From: Myxococcales bacterium
GTDB taxonomy: Bacteria > Myxococcota_A > Polyangia > Nannocystales > Nannocystaceae
Reading direction: 5' to 3'
Length of the DNA: 64,000 nucleotides
NCBI GenBank assembly: GCA_020633295.1
Contig: JACKDW010000001.1
Location: 1,302,001 to 1,366,000, forward strand
Positions 37,067 through 46,499 of the stretch are shown piece after piece (the stretch's first letter is position 1; each line of letters opens with the position of its first letter). A program made the position numbers and the translations under genes. The notes below the pieces were generated by a model. It was given only the letters and a program-made list of their open reading frames with translations. It had not been told where the DNA came from and searched no databases.

Positions 37067-39402
37067 ATGAGCGAAGAAGATCGCGCGAACGAGCAGGGCG
37101 AGGCAGCGGCTGACAATAGCGACATGGGTCAGACGGCGGAGAACGACGCGGTGACCGCCAACGACGCCGAGAGCGAGGCGCCGGAGGGTGACCAGCAGAG
37201 CGAGGGCGAGGCCGGCGGCGAGGATGCCGGCGACGCCGAGGGCGACGCGAACAACGGCGACGAGGCGGACGAGGCCGGAGACGGGGGCGACGACGCGGAC
37301 GCCGTCGAGTCCGGCGGCGACGGCGAGGCTGCCGGGGGCGACGACGCGGACGCGGCTCCCGAAGACGGCGAGGCCGCCGAAGCGGATGACGGCGCCGAGA
37401 ACGGCGACGCGCCTGCGGACGAGGGCGGCGGCGACGAAGCGGCGGCCGATGATGGTGACGAGGCTGCGGCGGACGACGGCGGCGGTGAAGCGGCGCCGGA
37501 CGGTGGTGACGACGCGGCGGCGGACGGCGGCGGTGACGAAGCTGCGGCGGACGGCGGCGGTGACGAAGCCGCTGCGGACAGCGGTGACGAAGCTGCGGAC
37601 GGTGGTGATGACGCCGCTGCGGACGGCGGTGACGAAGCTGCGGCGGACGGCGGCGGTGATGACGAAGCCGCTGCGGACGGCGGTGACGAAGCGGCGGCGG
37701 ACGGTGGTGGTGATGACGCCGCGGCGGACGGCGGTGGTGATGAAGCCGCGGCGGACGGCGGTGACGAAGACCCCGGCGGACGGCGGTGGTGACGACGCCG
37801 CTGCGGATGGCGATGGCGACCCGGCGGATGGCGGTGGTGATGACGCTGCTGACGCGGGTGATGAGGCCGCGGCGGATGGCGGTGGTGATGACGCTGCTGA
37901 CGCGGGTGATGAGGCCGCGGCGGATGGCGGTGGTGATGACGCTGCTGACGCGGGTGATGAGGCCGCTGCGGACGCGGGCGATGACGCTGCGGATGGCGGG
38001 GCGATGACGCCGCTGCGGACGCGGGCGATGACGCTGCGGATGGCGGTGGTGATGAGGCCGCTGCTGATGGCGACGGCGACGCTGCGGATGGCGGGGGCGA
38101 TGACGCCGCGGCGGACGCGGGCGATGACGCTGCGGATGGCGGTGGTGATGAGGCCGCTGCGGACGCGGGCGATGACGCCGCTGCGGATGGCGGCGACGAC
38201 GAAGCCGCCCCCGATGACGGGGGCGACGCTGCTGCGGAGCCAGGGGACGACGCTGCCTGCAGACGCGGGCGGCGACGACGAAGCCGCCCCGATGATGACG
38301 GGGGGACGACGCCGCCGCAGACGCGGGCGGCGACGACGAAGCCGCCCCCGATGACGGGGACGCTGCCGCAGATGACGGGGACGCTGCCGCAGACGCCGGG
38401 GGCGACGACGAAGCCGCCGCGGATGACGGGGGCGACGACGTTGCCTGCAGACGCGGGCGGCGACGACGAAGCCGCCCCCGATGACGGGGGGACGACGCTG
38501 CCGCAGACGCGGGCGGCGACGACGAAGCCGCCGCAAATGACGGGGACGCCGCCGCAGACGCCGGGGGCGACGAAGCCGCCGCGGATGACGGGGGCGACGA
38601 AGCCGCCGCGGATGACGGGGGCGACGACGACGCTGCCGTCGACGCCGGGGGCGACGACGAAGCCGCCGCGGATGACGGGGCGACGACGCTGCCGTCGACG
38701 CGGGTGGCGACGACGAAGCCGCCGCGGATGACGGGGGCGACGACGCTGCCGTCGACGCGGGGGGCGACGACGAAGCCGCCGCAGACGCAGGGGGACGACG
38801 ACGAAGCCGCCGCGGATGACAGGGGCGACGACGCTGCCTGCAGACGCCGGGGGCGACGACGAAGCCGCCGCAGACGCCGGGGCGACGACGAAGACGACGA
38901 AGCCGCCGCAGACGCCAGGGGGCGACGACGAAGCCGCCGCAGACGCCGGGGCGACGACAAAGCCGCCGCAGACGCCTGGGGCGACGACGCTGCCGCCGCG
39001 GATGACGGGGGGGGTGACGACGAGGTCGCCGCCGACGACGGCGGCGGGGACGACGAGGCCGCGTCGGACGACGCGGGTGACGACGCGGGCGAGGACGCGC
39101 CGGCGGACGAGGCGGCGGACGAGCCCGCGGCCGCGCCGGAGCCCGACGCGCCCGTGGAGGACTACGTGCCCTCGCATCCCGACGGGCCGGTCGAGATTCC
39201 GGCCAACTCAACGCGCGAGACGCTGCTCAACGCGTACCGCCACATCCTGAACATGATCGGCACCGCGTCGAGCGACGCGGCCGCGGCCGACCAGGTCGCC
39301 ACGCTGGCGAAGGCCGCGAGTCGCCTCGTCGCGAGCTCGTTCGCGTACCGCCTCGTGTTCGGGACCGAGCCGCCAGGGGACAGCGACGACGCGGACGACT
39401 GA
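37067..39402 (+). CDS. Acidic repeat protein with frame-shifted central array
   Basis: It starts at the ATG at 37067 behind a GAGGTGG ribosome site. The N-terminal frame encodes an extremely acidic Ala/Asp/Glu/Gly protein built of units such as DGGGDEAAADGG. That frame reaches a stop at 37792, but the same type of acidic repeat continues in another frame from 37776 to about 38010, then in a third, and ends in the frame that closes at 39402. The last 85 residues are a non-repetitive domain (TRETLLNAYRHILNMIGTAS; AAADQVATLAKAASRLVASS). This looks like one gene with several frame changes inside degenerate tandem repeats. The function is unknown; it may be a polyanionic cytoplasmic protein. Confidence 0.6.
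37400..39050 (+). repeat. Degenerate tandem repeats of GACGAAGCCGC/GGCGGTGAC type
   Basis: Units of about 9-30 bp (GACGGCGGTGACGAAGC, later GGGGGCGACGACGAAGCC) fill about 1.6 kb. Because the unit length is not always a multiple of 3, the acidic reading frame moves between phases. Confidence 0.75.
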
Positions 39403-39885
39403 TCGCGGCCCGCTCCCTGAGACCCCGAGGCGCCGCTCCGAGCACGGGGCGGCGCCTCGCGTCTTTCCGGCGTACGCCGCGTCCCGAATGACATGTCTTA
39501 TAAACCATGTGCGTTGAATCAAATCGACGGACTTCGCTCGCGCGCGAAGGCCGGCGCGCCCCGACGCGCCGACGCGCCCCTACCCGCCCCGACGCCTTGA
39601 AGACGGCACGTAACGCGGGCGGCGCGCGAGCGCCGGCGCGTTCGCGGGCTGGCGCGCGCCGCCTCCCACGCGGGCGCTCGCGCCTCGTAGCCGCGCGTCG
39701 CGCGCGCGCGCGCACGCGGCCGCCGGCCGCCGAGCCTGGGACCGCCGCGCGTGTATGCGCGAGTACGCGGGCGTGGGCAGCTGTGTCCGCGGCGCGCCCG
39801 CTTTGACGCGCGAACGCGTCGCGCGTGGGCCCGCCGCGCGTGGGCCTTTGCTACGCTGACCGAGCGCGTGGGTCGTTCGTTGCAC
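39403..39885. other. Intergenic region, low-complexity GC
   Basis: This 483-bp gap holds one dispersed palindrome (39490-39511) shortly after the acidic gene, then a roughly 300-bp GCGC-rich stretch without conserved ORF patterns. The promoter of the large sensor kinase must lie here, but none can be pointed out. Confidence 0.5.
39490..39511. repeat. Dispersed palindrome, intergenic copy
   Basis: GACATGTCTTATAAACCATG followed by TG; the left half is intact and the right half has one insertion. Confidence 0.55.
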
Positions 39886-42800
39886 ATGCAGCCACACCTC
39901 GAGATCCCGGGTATCGAGCTCGATCGGTCCGTCGGCCAGGGCGCCGCGAGCCTCGTGTTCCGGGGCCGGTGCGCGCGCGCGGGCGCGGACAAGGTCGTCG
40001 CGGTCAAGCTGTTCACGCCGGCCCACCACGACTCGGCCGAGGCGCTGCGCCGACGTGTGATCCGCGAGGCCGCGCTGCTCGCCAGCCTCGACCACCCCGG
40101 GCTCGCCGAGATCTATGAGGTCGGCGAGCACGAGGGGCGCCCCTACATCGTGATGGAGTTCATCGAGGGCCGCTCGCTCGCGTCCACGCTGGCGACGCGC
40201 GACGGCCCGCTCCCGACCCCGCGCGTGCTCTCGGTCGCGCACGCCGTCGCCGAGGTGCTCGATCACGTCTGGCGCCGCGGGCTGGTCCACCGCGACCTGA
40301 AGCCGTCCAACATCCTGATCGACTCGAGCGGGACCGTGAAGGTGATCGACTTCGGCTTCGCGGAGCTCTGGTCGCGGGACCCGGGGGACTGGTCAGCGGA
40401 CGCGGGCAATCAGCGACCTGTCGGCACGTTCACGTACAGCGCGCCCGAGCAGACCGGGATCCTGCGCCGACCGGTCGACGGCCGCGCCGATCTGTACGCG
40501 CTCGGGGCGGTGCTGTACGAGTGCGCGACGGGGCGGCCGCCCTTCGTCGCCGACGACGTCGGCAGCCTCTTGCACATGCACGCGGCCGTGCGCCCTCGTG
40601 ACCCCCGCGAGCGCAACCCGGCCGTCTCGTCGGGGCTCGCGGCGATCATCGCCCGGCTCCTGCGCAAGGATCCTGAGGAGCGCTACCAGTCGGCCTCGGC
40701 GCTGCTCGCCGACCTCGCGCGCGTTGACGTCATCTCGGGCCAGCTCGACGCGCTGCCGAGCGGCGGCGCCGTCGACGACGCGTCGCCGGCCGAGCTCGTG
40801 GAGGAGCGCGTCGATCCGCCGCTCGGCGTGCTGTCAGCGCCCTCGGGCGACGGCATGAGCCCGCTGCTGAGGGCCCGGGAGCCGGAGCTGCGCGAGCTGC
40901 TCTCGCGCTGGCGGCGGACGATGGCGGGCCGTGGTTGCTTCGTGCTGATCGAGGGCTCCCCCGGCGCGGGCGGCCAGCCGCTGTGCGCGGGGCTGCGAGA
41001 GCGCGCGAGCGCGTCGGAGCGCGCGATCGTGCTGCGCGGGCGCTGCGACGAGGAGCTCCACCTCGCCTTCGGCCCCTTCGCGCAGGCGCTCGTCAATTTC
41101 ATGAGCGACGCGGCGGGCGGGCGCGCGTCGATCCTCGCGCGCCGCGGCCTGATCCGCGCCGCAGCCGGGGAGCGCCGCGCCGCGCTGGCCCGCCTGACCC
41201 CGCGGCTCGCCGGGCTCCTGGGCGTGCCGGCGACGAGCGTCGCGGCCCGCGAAGGGCTCACGGCCGAGCAGGTCGCGGCGGTCGTGCGGGTGCTGTGCGA
41301 GCTGGCCAAGTCGGGGAGCCCGGTGCTGCTGGTGCTCGAGGACGGGCAGTGGATCGACGAGTCGAGCCGCGAGGTGCTGACGGCGCTGCGACGGCGCTTG
41401 GAGGGTCCCGGCGCGCCGGCTTTGATGGTCGTGTGCACCACCCGCGACCGCGAGCGCGGCGACGCGCGGACCGGCGACGCGCGGACCGACGACGCGCGGG
41501 CCGACGACGCGGCGGACGAGGACGGCGACGAGGTCGTGCGCCTGCGCCCGCTGCTGCGCTCGGCGGCGCGACGCGTGATCTCGGACTGCCTCGGCGGGCG
41601 CCCGGTCGACGCGGCGCTCGTGCGCGCCGTGCTGGCGCGCAGCGGCGAGCAGCCCGAGACCATCGTCGAGTGCGTGCGGACGATGCTCTCCGCCGGGATC
41701 CTGCGGCCGGCGTGGGGGGCGTGGGAGTTCGAGAGCGATCGCCTGCGCGAGCTCGGGCTGCCCGGCGACATGGCGTCGCTGGTGCTCCACCGGCTCGCCG
41801 ACGTCGACGCCGGCGATCGCGACGTGCTGCGCTGGTCGGCGGTGCTCGGCGCCCGGTTCTCGCTCGCGCACCTGCCGTCGATCATCGAGCGCGACAGCGA
41901 CGCGGTGGTGCGCGCGGTCGAGAACGGCACGCGCGCGGGCGTGATCGAGCGCGTGCACGGCGACGAGTACGGCTTCGTGCACCCGAGCATCCGCGCGGCG
42001 CTGCTCGGCGAGCTCTCGGGGACGCAGCGCCGCGCGTGCCACCTGCGGATCGCCGCGGCGCTCGACGCCATCCCGACGCTGACGGCCGCGCAGCTGTTCG
42101 GGCGCGCGCGCCACTACGCCGAGGCGCTCGACCACGAGACGGCGCGTCGCGTGTACGAGACCAACCGCAGCGCCGGCGCGCTCGCGCTGCGCACCCACGC
42201 CCCCGAGCACGCCTATCAATTCCTCGCCGCGGCGCTGCAGGCCCGCATGGTCGGCGGCCTCGGCGAGGACCTCGACCTCTACGAGACGCTCGGCGAGGTC
42301 TGCCTCCGGACGGCGCGCTACCGCCAGGCCGAGGCGCACCTGCGGCACCTGCTCGAGCGGCGCGACGAGCCGGCCGCGCGCGCGAGCGTGTGCGCGACGC
42401 TCGCGAGCGTGCACGCGGCCGCGCCCGATGTCTCGTCCGCGCGCGCCAGTATCAAGCGCGGGCTCGAGGAGCTCGACCCGCCCCAGGCGACGCCCGACGG
42501 TCCGGGGCTCACCGGCGCGGTCGCGCGGCTGCGACGGTCGGTCGTGCGCGCGGCCGCCTGCGCGCGCGCGCGCGACGGGGATCAGCGCCGCGCGCTCGCG
42601 GCCGACGTCGCGCTGCGGCGCTGGGCGGCGGGTTTCGAGCTGGCGGAGCCAACCACGAGCGCGCGCTCGAGCACGTCCGCGCGGCGTTCGGCTCGGCGCG
42701 GCGGCTGCCGCGGGGCCCGCGCACGCGCGCCTCGACATCACCGGCGCGCAGGTCTGGGCCGCGCACGGCTACTTCGGGCGCGCGGACGAGCTGTGCGCGC

Positions 42801-45219
42801 GCGCCGAGGCGGAGGCCGAGCGGCTCGACGACCCGGCGCTGCAGGGCGAGAGCCTGGTCGCGCGCGGCGTGCTGCTCGAGCACGCCGGCGACAGCGTGGG
42901 CGCCGCGAGCGTGCTCGACCGCGCGCTCGCGGACCACGGCGCGCGGCTCGACCCGTGGAACGCGACGCGCGCGCGGCTCGTGCTCGGTGGAGCCTCGTCC
43001 TTCGAGGACATGTCCGTGAAGCCATCTCGGTCCTCGAGCGCTCGAGCCGGCGCAGCGGCGCGGGCCTGCGCGCGCGCCCGAGGCCGCCGCCGCGCGCGGG
43101 CGCGGCGAGCGTGCTCAGGGCCTGCGAGGCGCTGCTCGGGCGCGGCGCGGAGAGCCGCCAGCGCTTCGAGCAGGCCCAGGAGCGGCTCGCCGACCACGAC
43201 GTCGGGCGGCTGACGCGGGCGCTGCACTCGCTCGCGCGCAACCTGGTGTTCGTCGAGGAGGGCGCGCTCACGGGCGCGCTCGAGCTCGAGTCGACGCTGT
43301 CGCGGTCGCTCGAGAGCGCGGCGCTCGGGGTCTCGAGCACGCCGCTCCTGCTGCGGCCGATGTGGCTGCTGCGGGCGCGCCAGCGGCTCGCGATGCTCGA
43401 GACCTCGCTCGATCGCGCGGGCGGCCGCACGGGCGGGCAGGAGCGCGATCGCATGCGCGCCGAGCTCGACGACGCGCTCGCGGACCTCGCGACCAACGCG
43501 CGCGAGCAGCCGGCGCTCGGCTGCCACCTGCGCGTGCTGGAGGCCGCGCGCGCGCGCCTGGATCACGCCGAGGGTCGCGACGCGCGCGACCTCCAGCGCG
43601 CCCTCGAGATGCTCGGGCGGGCGCAGAGCGCCGCGTTCTCGGTCGACAGCCCGTGGGCGCTGTACGAGGTGCACCGCGAGCGCGCGCGCCTGCTGGCGAC
43701 CATGGGGCACGGCGCGGCGGCGCGGCGCGAGGCGAACGCCGCGCTGCAGCTCGCGCTCGAGCAGGGCTGGGCGCCGCGCGCGAGGCGAGTCCGCGCCGAG
43801 TTCGAGCTCGTGGATCCGGCCCCGCGCGTGCTCGGGGGCTCGCGGGACTTCGAGACCGGCGAGGCCGCGGTGCCCACGCCCGGCCGGCTGCTCCGTCGCG
43901 GCGCGGCCGGGGGCAGCGCGCTCGATCGCTGCTTCGACTCGCTGCTCGAGGTCAGCCGCACCGCGGTCGCGCGCGGCGACGCGGAGCTGCGAGAGCAGGC
44001 GCGGCACGTGCTCGACGCGCTCATCTCGGCGATGGGGGCCGAGCGCGCGCTGCTGTTCGTGCACGAGGAGGGGCGCGACGAGCCGCGCGAGGGCGAGCCC
44101 GGCGAGCTCGGTCAGCTCCGGCGCATCGCGGGACGCGACAGCCGCGGGCGCGACCTCGAGGTCGGCGAGCGCTACAGCACGACGCTCGTCGAGCACGTCG
44201 TGGCCACGCGCGCGGTCCGGGTGATCGGCGGGACCGACGAGACCGAGCGCGCGCCGTCCGAGAGCGTCGAGTCCCTCGAGCTCAAGAGCGTCGTCGGGGC
44301 GCCGCTGCTCGTGCAGGACCGCCTCATCGGCGTGGTGTACCTCGACAACCGCCTCGTCCGCGGGCTGTTCGGCCCGGAGGATCTTCGCCTGCTCGTCGCC
44401 ATGTGCAACCACATCGCGATCGCGCTCGAGAGCTCGCGGCTGACCCGCTACATGCGGATCACGCGGGACCAGGCGCTCGAGGCGAGCAGGCTCAAGAGCG
44501 CCTTCCTGACGCACATGAGCCACGAGCTGCGGACGCCGCTCAACGCGGTCATCGGCTACAGCGAGATCCTCGCGGAGGACCTGGCGACGCGGGCCCCCGA
44601 CGCGCTGCCGGATCTGACGCGCATCGGCGACGCGGGCAAGCACCTGCTCGAGCTGATCAGCGACGTCCTCGACCTCGCCAAGCTCGAGTCCGGCAAGCTC
44701 GAGCTGCATCGCGCCCGCTTCGAAATCGGCCCGCTCGTGGAGGAGGCGGTCGACTCGGTCAAGGGCGAGCTCGCGCGCAACGACAACGACCTGCAGGTGA
44801 GCTGCCCGCCCGGCATCGGCGAGCTGTGCTCCGACCGCCAGAGCGTGCTCCGAGTGCTGCGCGCGGTGCTCGGCAACGCCGCCAAGTTCACGCACCGCGG
44901 CGTCATCGAGCTCGACGTCCGCTGGCACGCGCGCCACGACGGCAAGCACCTCGCGTGCGAGATCCGCGACTCCGGCATCGGCATGGCGCCCGATGACGTC
45001 GAGCGGCTGTTCACCGAGTTCTCGCAGGCGGACATGTCGACGACGCGCGAGTACGGCGGCGCGGGCCTCGGCCTCGCGATCAGCCAGCGGCTGTGCAAGC
45101 TGCTCGGCGGCTCGATCCACGTCGAGAGCCAGGAGGGCCGCGGCTCGACCTTCACGATCGTGCTGCCGGACAGCGAGCCGGAGCGAGCGGAGCGCGGGCT
45201 CTCGCCCGCGACGAGCTGA
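39886..45219 (+). CDS. Ser/Thr kinase-ATPase-TPR-GAF-histidine kinase
   Basis: The ATG at 39886 gives about 1778 residues in several modules. First is a Hanks kinase (VKLF Lys; VHRDLKPSN near 137; IDFGFAE; GTFTYSAPEQ). Next is an ATPase module whose P-loop reads GSPGAGGQP near 356, lacking the invariant Lys, with Walker B-like LLVLEDGQWIDES near 484. A helical TPR region follows, then a GAF domain (about 1370-1510; SVVGAPLLVQDRLIGVVYLD). The C-terminus is a HisKA domain with the phospho-acceptor His in THMSHELRTPLNAVIGYSEI (near 1546) and an HATPase with GNAAKF, RDSGIGMAP and GGAGLGLAI boxes. Between 42640 and 43020 the protein-like signal moves through all three frames, so this stretch has compensating indels. 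Such chimeras link Ser/Thr and two-component signalling in myxobacteria. Confidence 0.85.
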   Translation: MQPHLEIPGIELDRSVGQGAASLVFRGRCARAGADKVVAVKLFTPAHHDSAEALRRRVIREAALLASLDHPGLAEIYEVGEHEGRPYIVMEFIEGRSLASTLATRDGPLPTPRVLSVAHAVAEVLDHVWRRGLVHRDLKPSNILIDSSGTVKVIDFGFAELWSRDPGDWSADAGNQRPVGTFTYSAPEQTGILRRPVDGRADLYALGAVLYECATGRPPFVADDVGSLLHMHAAVRPRDPRERNPAVSSGLAAIIARLLRKDPEERYQSASALLADLARVDVISGQLDALPSGGAVDDASPAELVEERVDPPLGVLSAPSGDGMSPLLRAREPELRELLSRWRRTMAGRGCFVLIEGSPGAGGQPLCAGLRERASASERAIVLRGRCDEELHLAFGPFAQALVNFMSDAAGGRASILARRGLIRAAAGERRAALARLTPRLAGLLGVPATSVAAREGLTAEQVAAVVRVLCELAKSGSPVLLVLEDGQWIDESSREVLTALRRRLEGPGAPALMVVCTTRDRERGDARTGDARTDDARADDAADEDGDEVVRLRPLLRSAARRVISDCLGGRPVDAALVRAVLARSGEQPETIVECVRTMLSAGILRPAWGAWEFESDRLRELGLPGDMASLVLHRLADVDAGDRDVLRWSAVLGARFSLAHLPSIIERDSDAVVRAVENGTRAGVIERVHGDEYGFVHPSIRAALLGELSGTQRRACHLRIAAALDAIPTLTAAQLFGRARHYAEALDHETARRVYETNRSAGALALRTHAPEHAYQFLAAALQARMVGGLGEDLDLYETLGEVCLRTARYRQAEAHLRHLLERRDEPAARASVCATLASVHAAAPDVSSARASIKRGLEELDPPQATPDGPGLTGAVARLRRSVVRAAACARARDGDQRRALAADVALRRWAAGFELAEPTTSARSSTSARRSARRGGCRGARARAPRHHRRAGLGRARLLRARGRAVRARRGGGRAARRPGAAGREPGRARRAARARRRQRGRRERARPRARGPRRAARPVERDARAARARWSLVLRGHVREAISVLERSSRRSGAGLRARPRPPPRAGAASVLRACEALLGRGAESRQRFEQAQERLADHDVGRLTRALHSLARNLVFVEEGALTGALELESTLSRSLESAALGVSSTPLLLRPMWLLRARQRLAMLETSLDRAGGRTGGQERDRMRAELDDALADLATNAREQPALGCHLRVLEAARARLDHAEGRDARDLQRALEMLGRAQSAAFSVDSPWALYEVHRERARLLATMGHGAAARREANAALQLALEQGWAPRARRVRAEFELVDPAPRVLGGSRDFETGEAAVPTPGRLLRRGAAGGSALDRCFDSLLEVSRTAVARGDAELREQARHVLDALISAMGAERALLFVHEEGRDEPREGEPGELGQLRRIAGRDSRGRDLEVGERYSTTLVEHVVATRAVRVIGGTDETERAPSESVESLELKSVVGAPLLVQDRLIGVVYLDNRLVRGLFGPEDLRLLVAMCNHIAIALESSRLTRYMRITRDQALEASRLKSAFLTHMSHELRTPLNAVIGYSEILAEDLATRAPDALPDLTRIGDAGKHLLELISDVLDLAKLESGKLELHRARFEIGPLVEEAVDSVKGELARNDNDLQVSCPPGIGELCSDRQSVLRVLRAVLGNAAKFTHRGVIELDVRWHARHDGKHLACEIRDSGIGMAPDDVERLFTEFSQADMSTTREYGGAGLGLAISQRLCKLLGGSIHVESQEGRGSTFTIVLPDSEPERAERGLSPATS
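42640..43020 (+). other. Frame-discordant stretch inside the sensor kinase gene
   Basis: The main frame here reads Arg/Ala nonsense. TPR-like sequence appears first in the frame one step away (ANHERALEHVRAAFGSARRL) and then in the other (AAHGYFGRADELCARAEAEA; GVLLEHAGDSVGAASVLDRA), returning to the main frame at REAISVLERS. The return point falls on a dispersed palindrome (43006-43026). Confidence 0.7.
43006..43026. repeat. Dispersed palindrome at a frame change
   Basis: GGACATGTCCGTGAAGCCAT followed by C; encodes EDMSVK in one frame and GHVREA in the frame that continues the protein. Confidence 0.5.
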
Positions 45220-45343
45220 CCGCGGTCACGGGCGGAGCGGCGGTCGAGGGCGGCGGGGGCTGTCGGCGCGCTGCGGGGGCCCTCCCCGTCCTCGCGCGTG
45301 ACGGTCGCCTCGCGGCGAGGGCGTCGCGGGCGCGACGACGGAT

Positions 45344-45366
45344 GACATGACTATTAAGACATGTAC
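45344..45366. repeat. Dispersed palindrome, intergenic copy
   Basis: GACATGACTATTAAGACATG followed by TAC, with both half-sites present. Confidence 0.6.
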
Positions 45367-45418
45367 ACCGCGGGCCGCTGGTCTGGCGCTCGCGCGGCGC
45401 CCCGGCCCTGCGCATGTG

Positions 45419-45456
45419 ACATGTGCCTGTACACATGACCCATTAGACACCCATAT
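45419..45456. repeat. Dispersed palindrome, compound copy
   Basis: ACATGTGCCTGTACACATGA is followed by CCCATTAGACAC and CATATG, so two overlapping copies share a half-site. Confidence 0.5.
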
Positions 45457-45584
45457 GATCTCGCGCTCCCGCGCGGTTCTGCGCGCACGTTTTCGCGCCG
45501 CGCGATAGCGCCACTGAGCGCGCAGAACCGCGCCGCGGCGCGGCTGCGGGCGTGAATTTAACGAAATTATTCTTACAGATACTT

Positions 45585-45610
45585 GGATACTGATTTGAAG
45601 TTCAGTATCC
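45585..45610. promoter_or_regulatory. Candidate SOS (LexA) operator upstream of imuA
   Basis: GGATACTGA and TCAGTATCC form a perfect 9-bp inverted repeat with an 8-bp spacer, 21 bp upstream of the imuA start. imuA-imuB-dnaE2 cassettes are normally LexA-repressed, so this is the best operator candidate, although it differs from known LexA boxes. Confidence 0.5.
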
Positions 45611-45631
45611 TTAACAGGTCGGGGGGATGGG

Positions 45632-46450
45632 GTGATGGGTGGGCTCAAAACGCGCGCCAACGCGCATATTCACGCACTCTGGGCGAATTCGTCGCAGGAG
45701 GAACAGGCCCGCGAAGACGCGGAGCGACGCTCCGAGCGGGCGACAAAACAAACACCTGTCAGCCTCGCCGTCGCCGAGGATCTGACTCGAGATCGGGACG
45801 ATGCGCATGCACGCGCGCCGGGTGAGCCGGAGCGCGCGCGCGAGGGGCTCGGGGCGCTCTGTCGACCCGGCAAGCTCCTCGAGCTCTCGGGCGACGGCGA
45901 CGCGGCGCTGCTGACCACCGCCGCCGCCATCGTCCGCGAGGCCCAGCGCGAGCGCGAGACCACCGCGTGGGTGCAGCCCACGGGCGGCCCGCTGTTCCCG
46001 CCCGACCTCGCCGAGGCGGGCGTCGACCTCGAGTCGCTGATCGTCGTCCACGTGCCCCGCCCCGCCCCGAGCGGGCGACCCAAGAGCGCCGCGCTCGAGC
46101 TGGCGCGCGCCGCCGAGCTCCTGCTGCGCTCGGGCGCGTTCGGCCTCGTCGTGCTCGACCTGTGCGAGGCGCCGCCGCCTCGCAGCAGCCGCCGCGGCGC
46201 CACCTGGCAGGCGCGCCTGCTCGCGCTCGCGCGGCAGCACCACAGCCGCCTCGTCATCCTGACCCAAAAGCCCGATCACCATGACTCCGCCGGACCGCTC
46301 GTCAACCTCCGCGTCGCGCCCCGCCGCGTGCTCCGGGCCAGCCCTCGCGGGCTCGGCTTCGAAGTCATCCCGCGTGTCCTCAAGGACAAGTCGGGTGACG
46401 CGCCGGCGCTCTCGCCCGACGCGCGCCGCGGCCCCTGGGGTCTCACCTGA
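45632..46450 (+). CDS. imuA: ImuA-like RecA-fold protein of the mutagenesis cassette
   Basis: The 272-residue protein starts with GTG at 45632 (or ATG at 45635). It has the compact RecA-like layout of ImuA: GKLLELSGDGDAALLTTAAA replaces the Walker A region with no Gly-Lys-Thr, LRSGAFGLVVLDLCEAPPPR gives the Walker B-like strand, and ATWQARLLALARQHHSRLVI, a helix and strand, is typical of the family. ImuA bridges the DnaE2 polymerase and ImuB during translesion synthesis. Position just before imuB and dnaE2 supports the name. A palindrome copy (46374-46392) is embedded in frame near the C-terminus. Confidence 0.7.
   Translation: MMGGLKTRANAHIHALWANSSQEEQAREDAERRSERATKQTPVSLAVAEDLTRDRDDAHARAPGEPERAREGLGALCRPGKLLELSGDGDAALLTTAAAIVREAQRERETTAWVQPTGGPLFPPDLAEAGVDLESLIVVHVPRPAPSGRPKSAALELARAAELLLRSGAFGLVVLDLCEAPPPRSSRRGATWQARLLALARQHHSRLVILTQKPDHHDSAGPLVNLRVAPRRVLRASPRGLGFEVIPRVLKDKSGDAPALSPDARRGPWGLT
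46374..46392. repeat. Dispersed palindrome, in-frame copy in imuA
   Basis: GTGTCCTCAAGGACAAGTC, core GTCCTCAAGGAC; encodes VLKDKS. Confidence 0.4.
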
Positions 46451-46499
46451 GCGCGCCGGGCCGCCGTCGCTGCCGCTGACGCCGACCCGCGATCGGACC

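Larger units (their letters stand above)
45220..45631. other. Regulatory gap before the imuA-imuB-dnaE2 cassette
   Basis: This 412-bp region carries two clusters of dispersed palindromes (45344-45366 and 45419-45456), then an AT-rich stretch at 45550-45615 that ends in a perfect 9-bp inverted repeat upstream of imuA. No gene is supported. Confidence 0.6.

Noticed and set aside
36948..39211. Long Ser/Pro/Arg-rich open frames opposite the acidic repeat gene
   Set aside because: Low-complexity reverse reading of the repeats, with no ribosome site and no unique domain.
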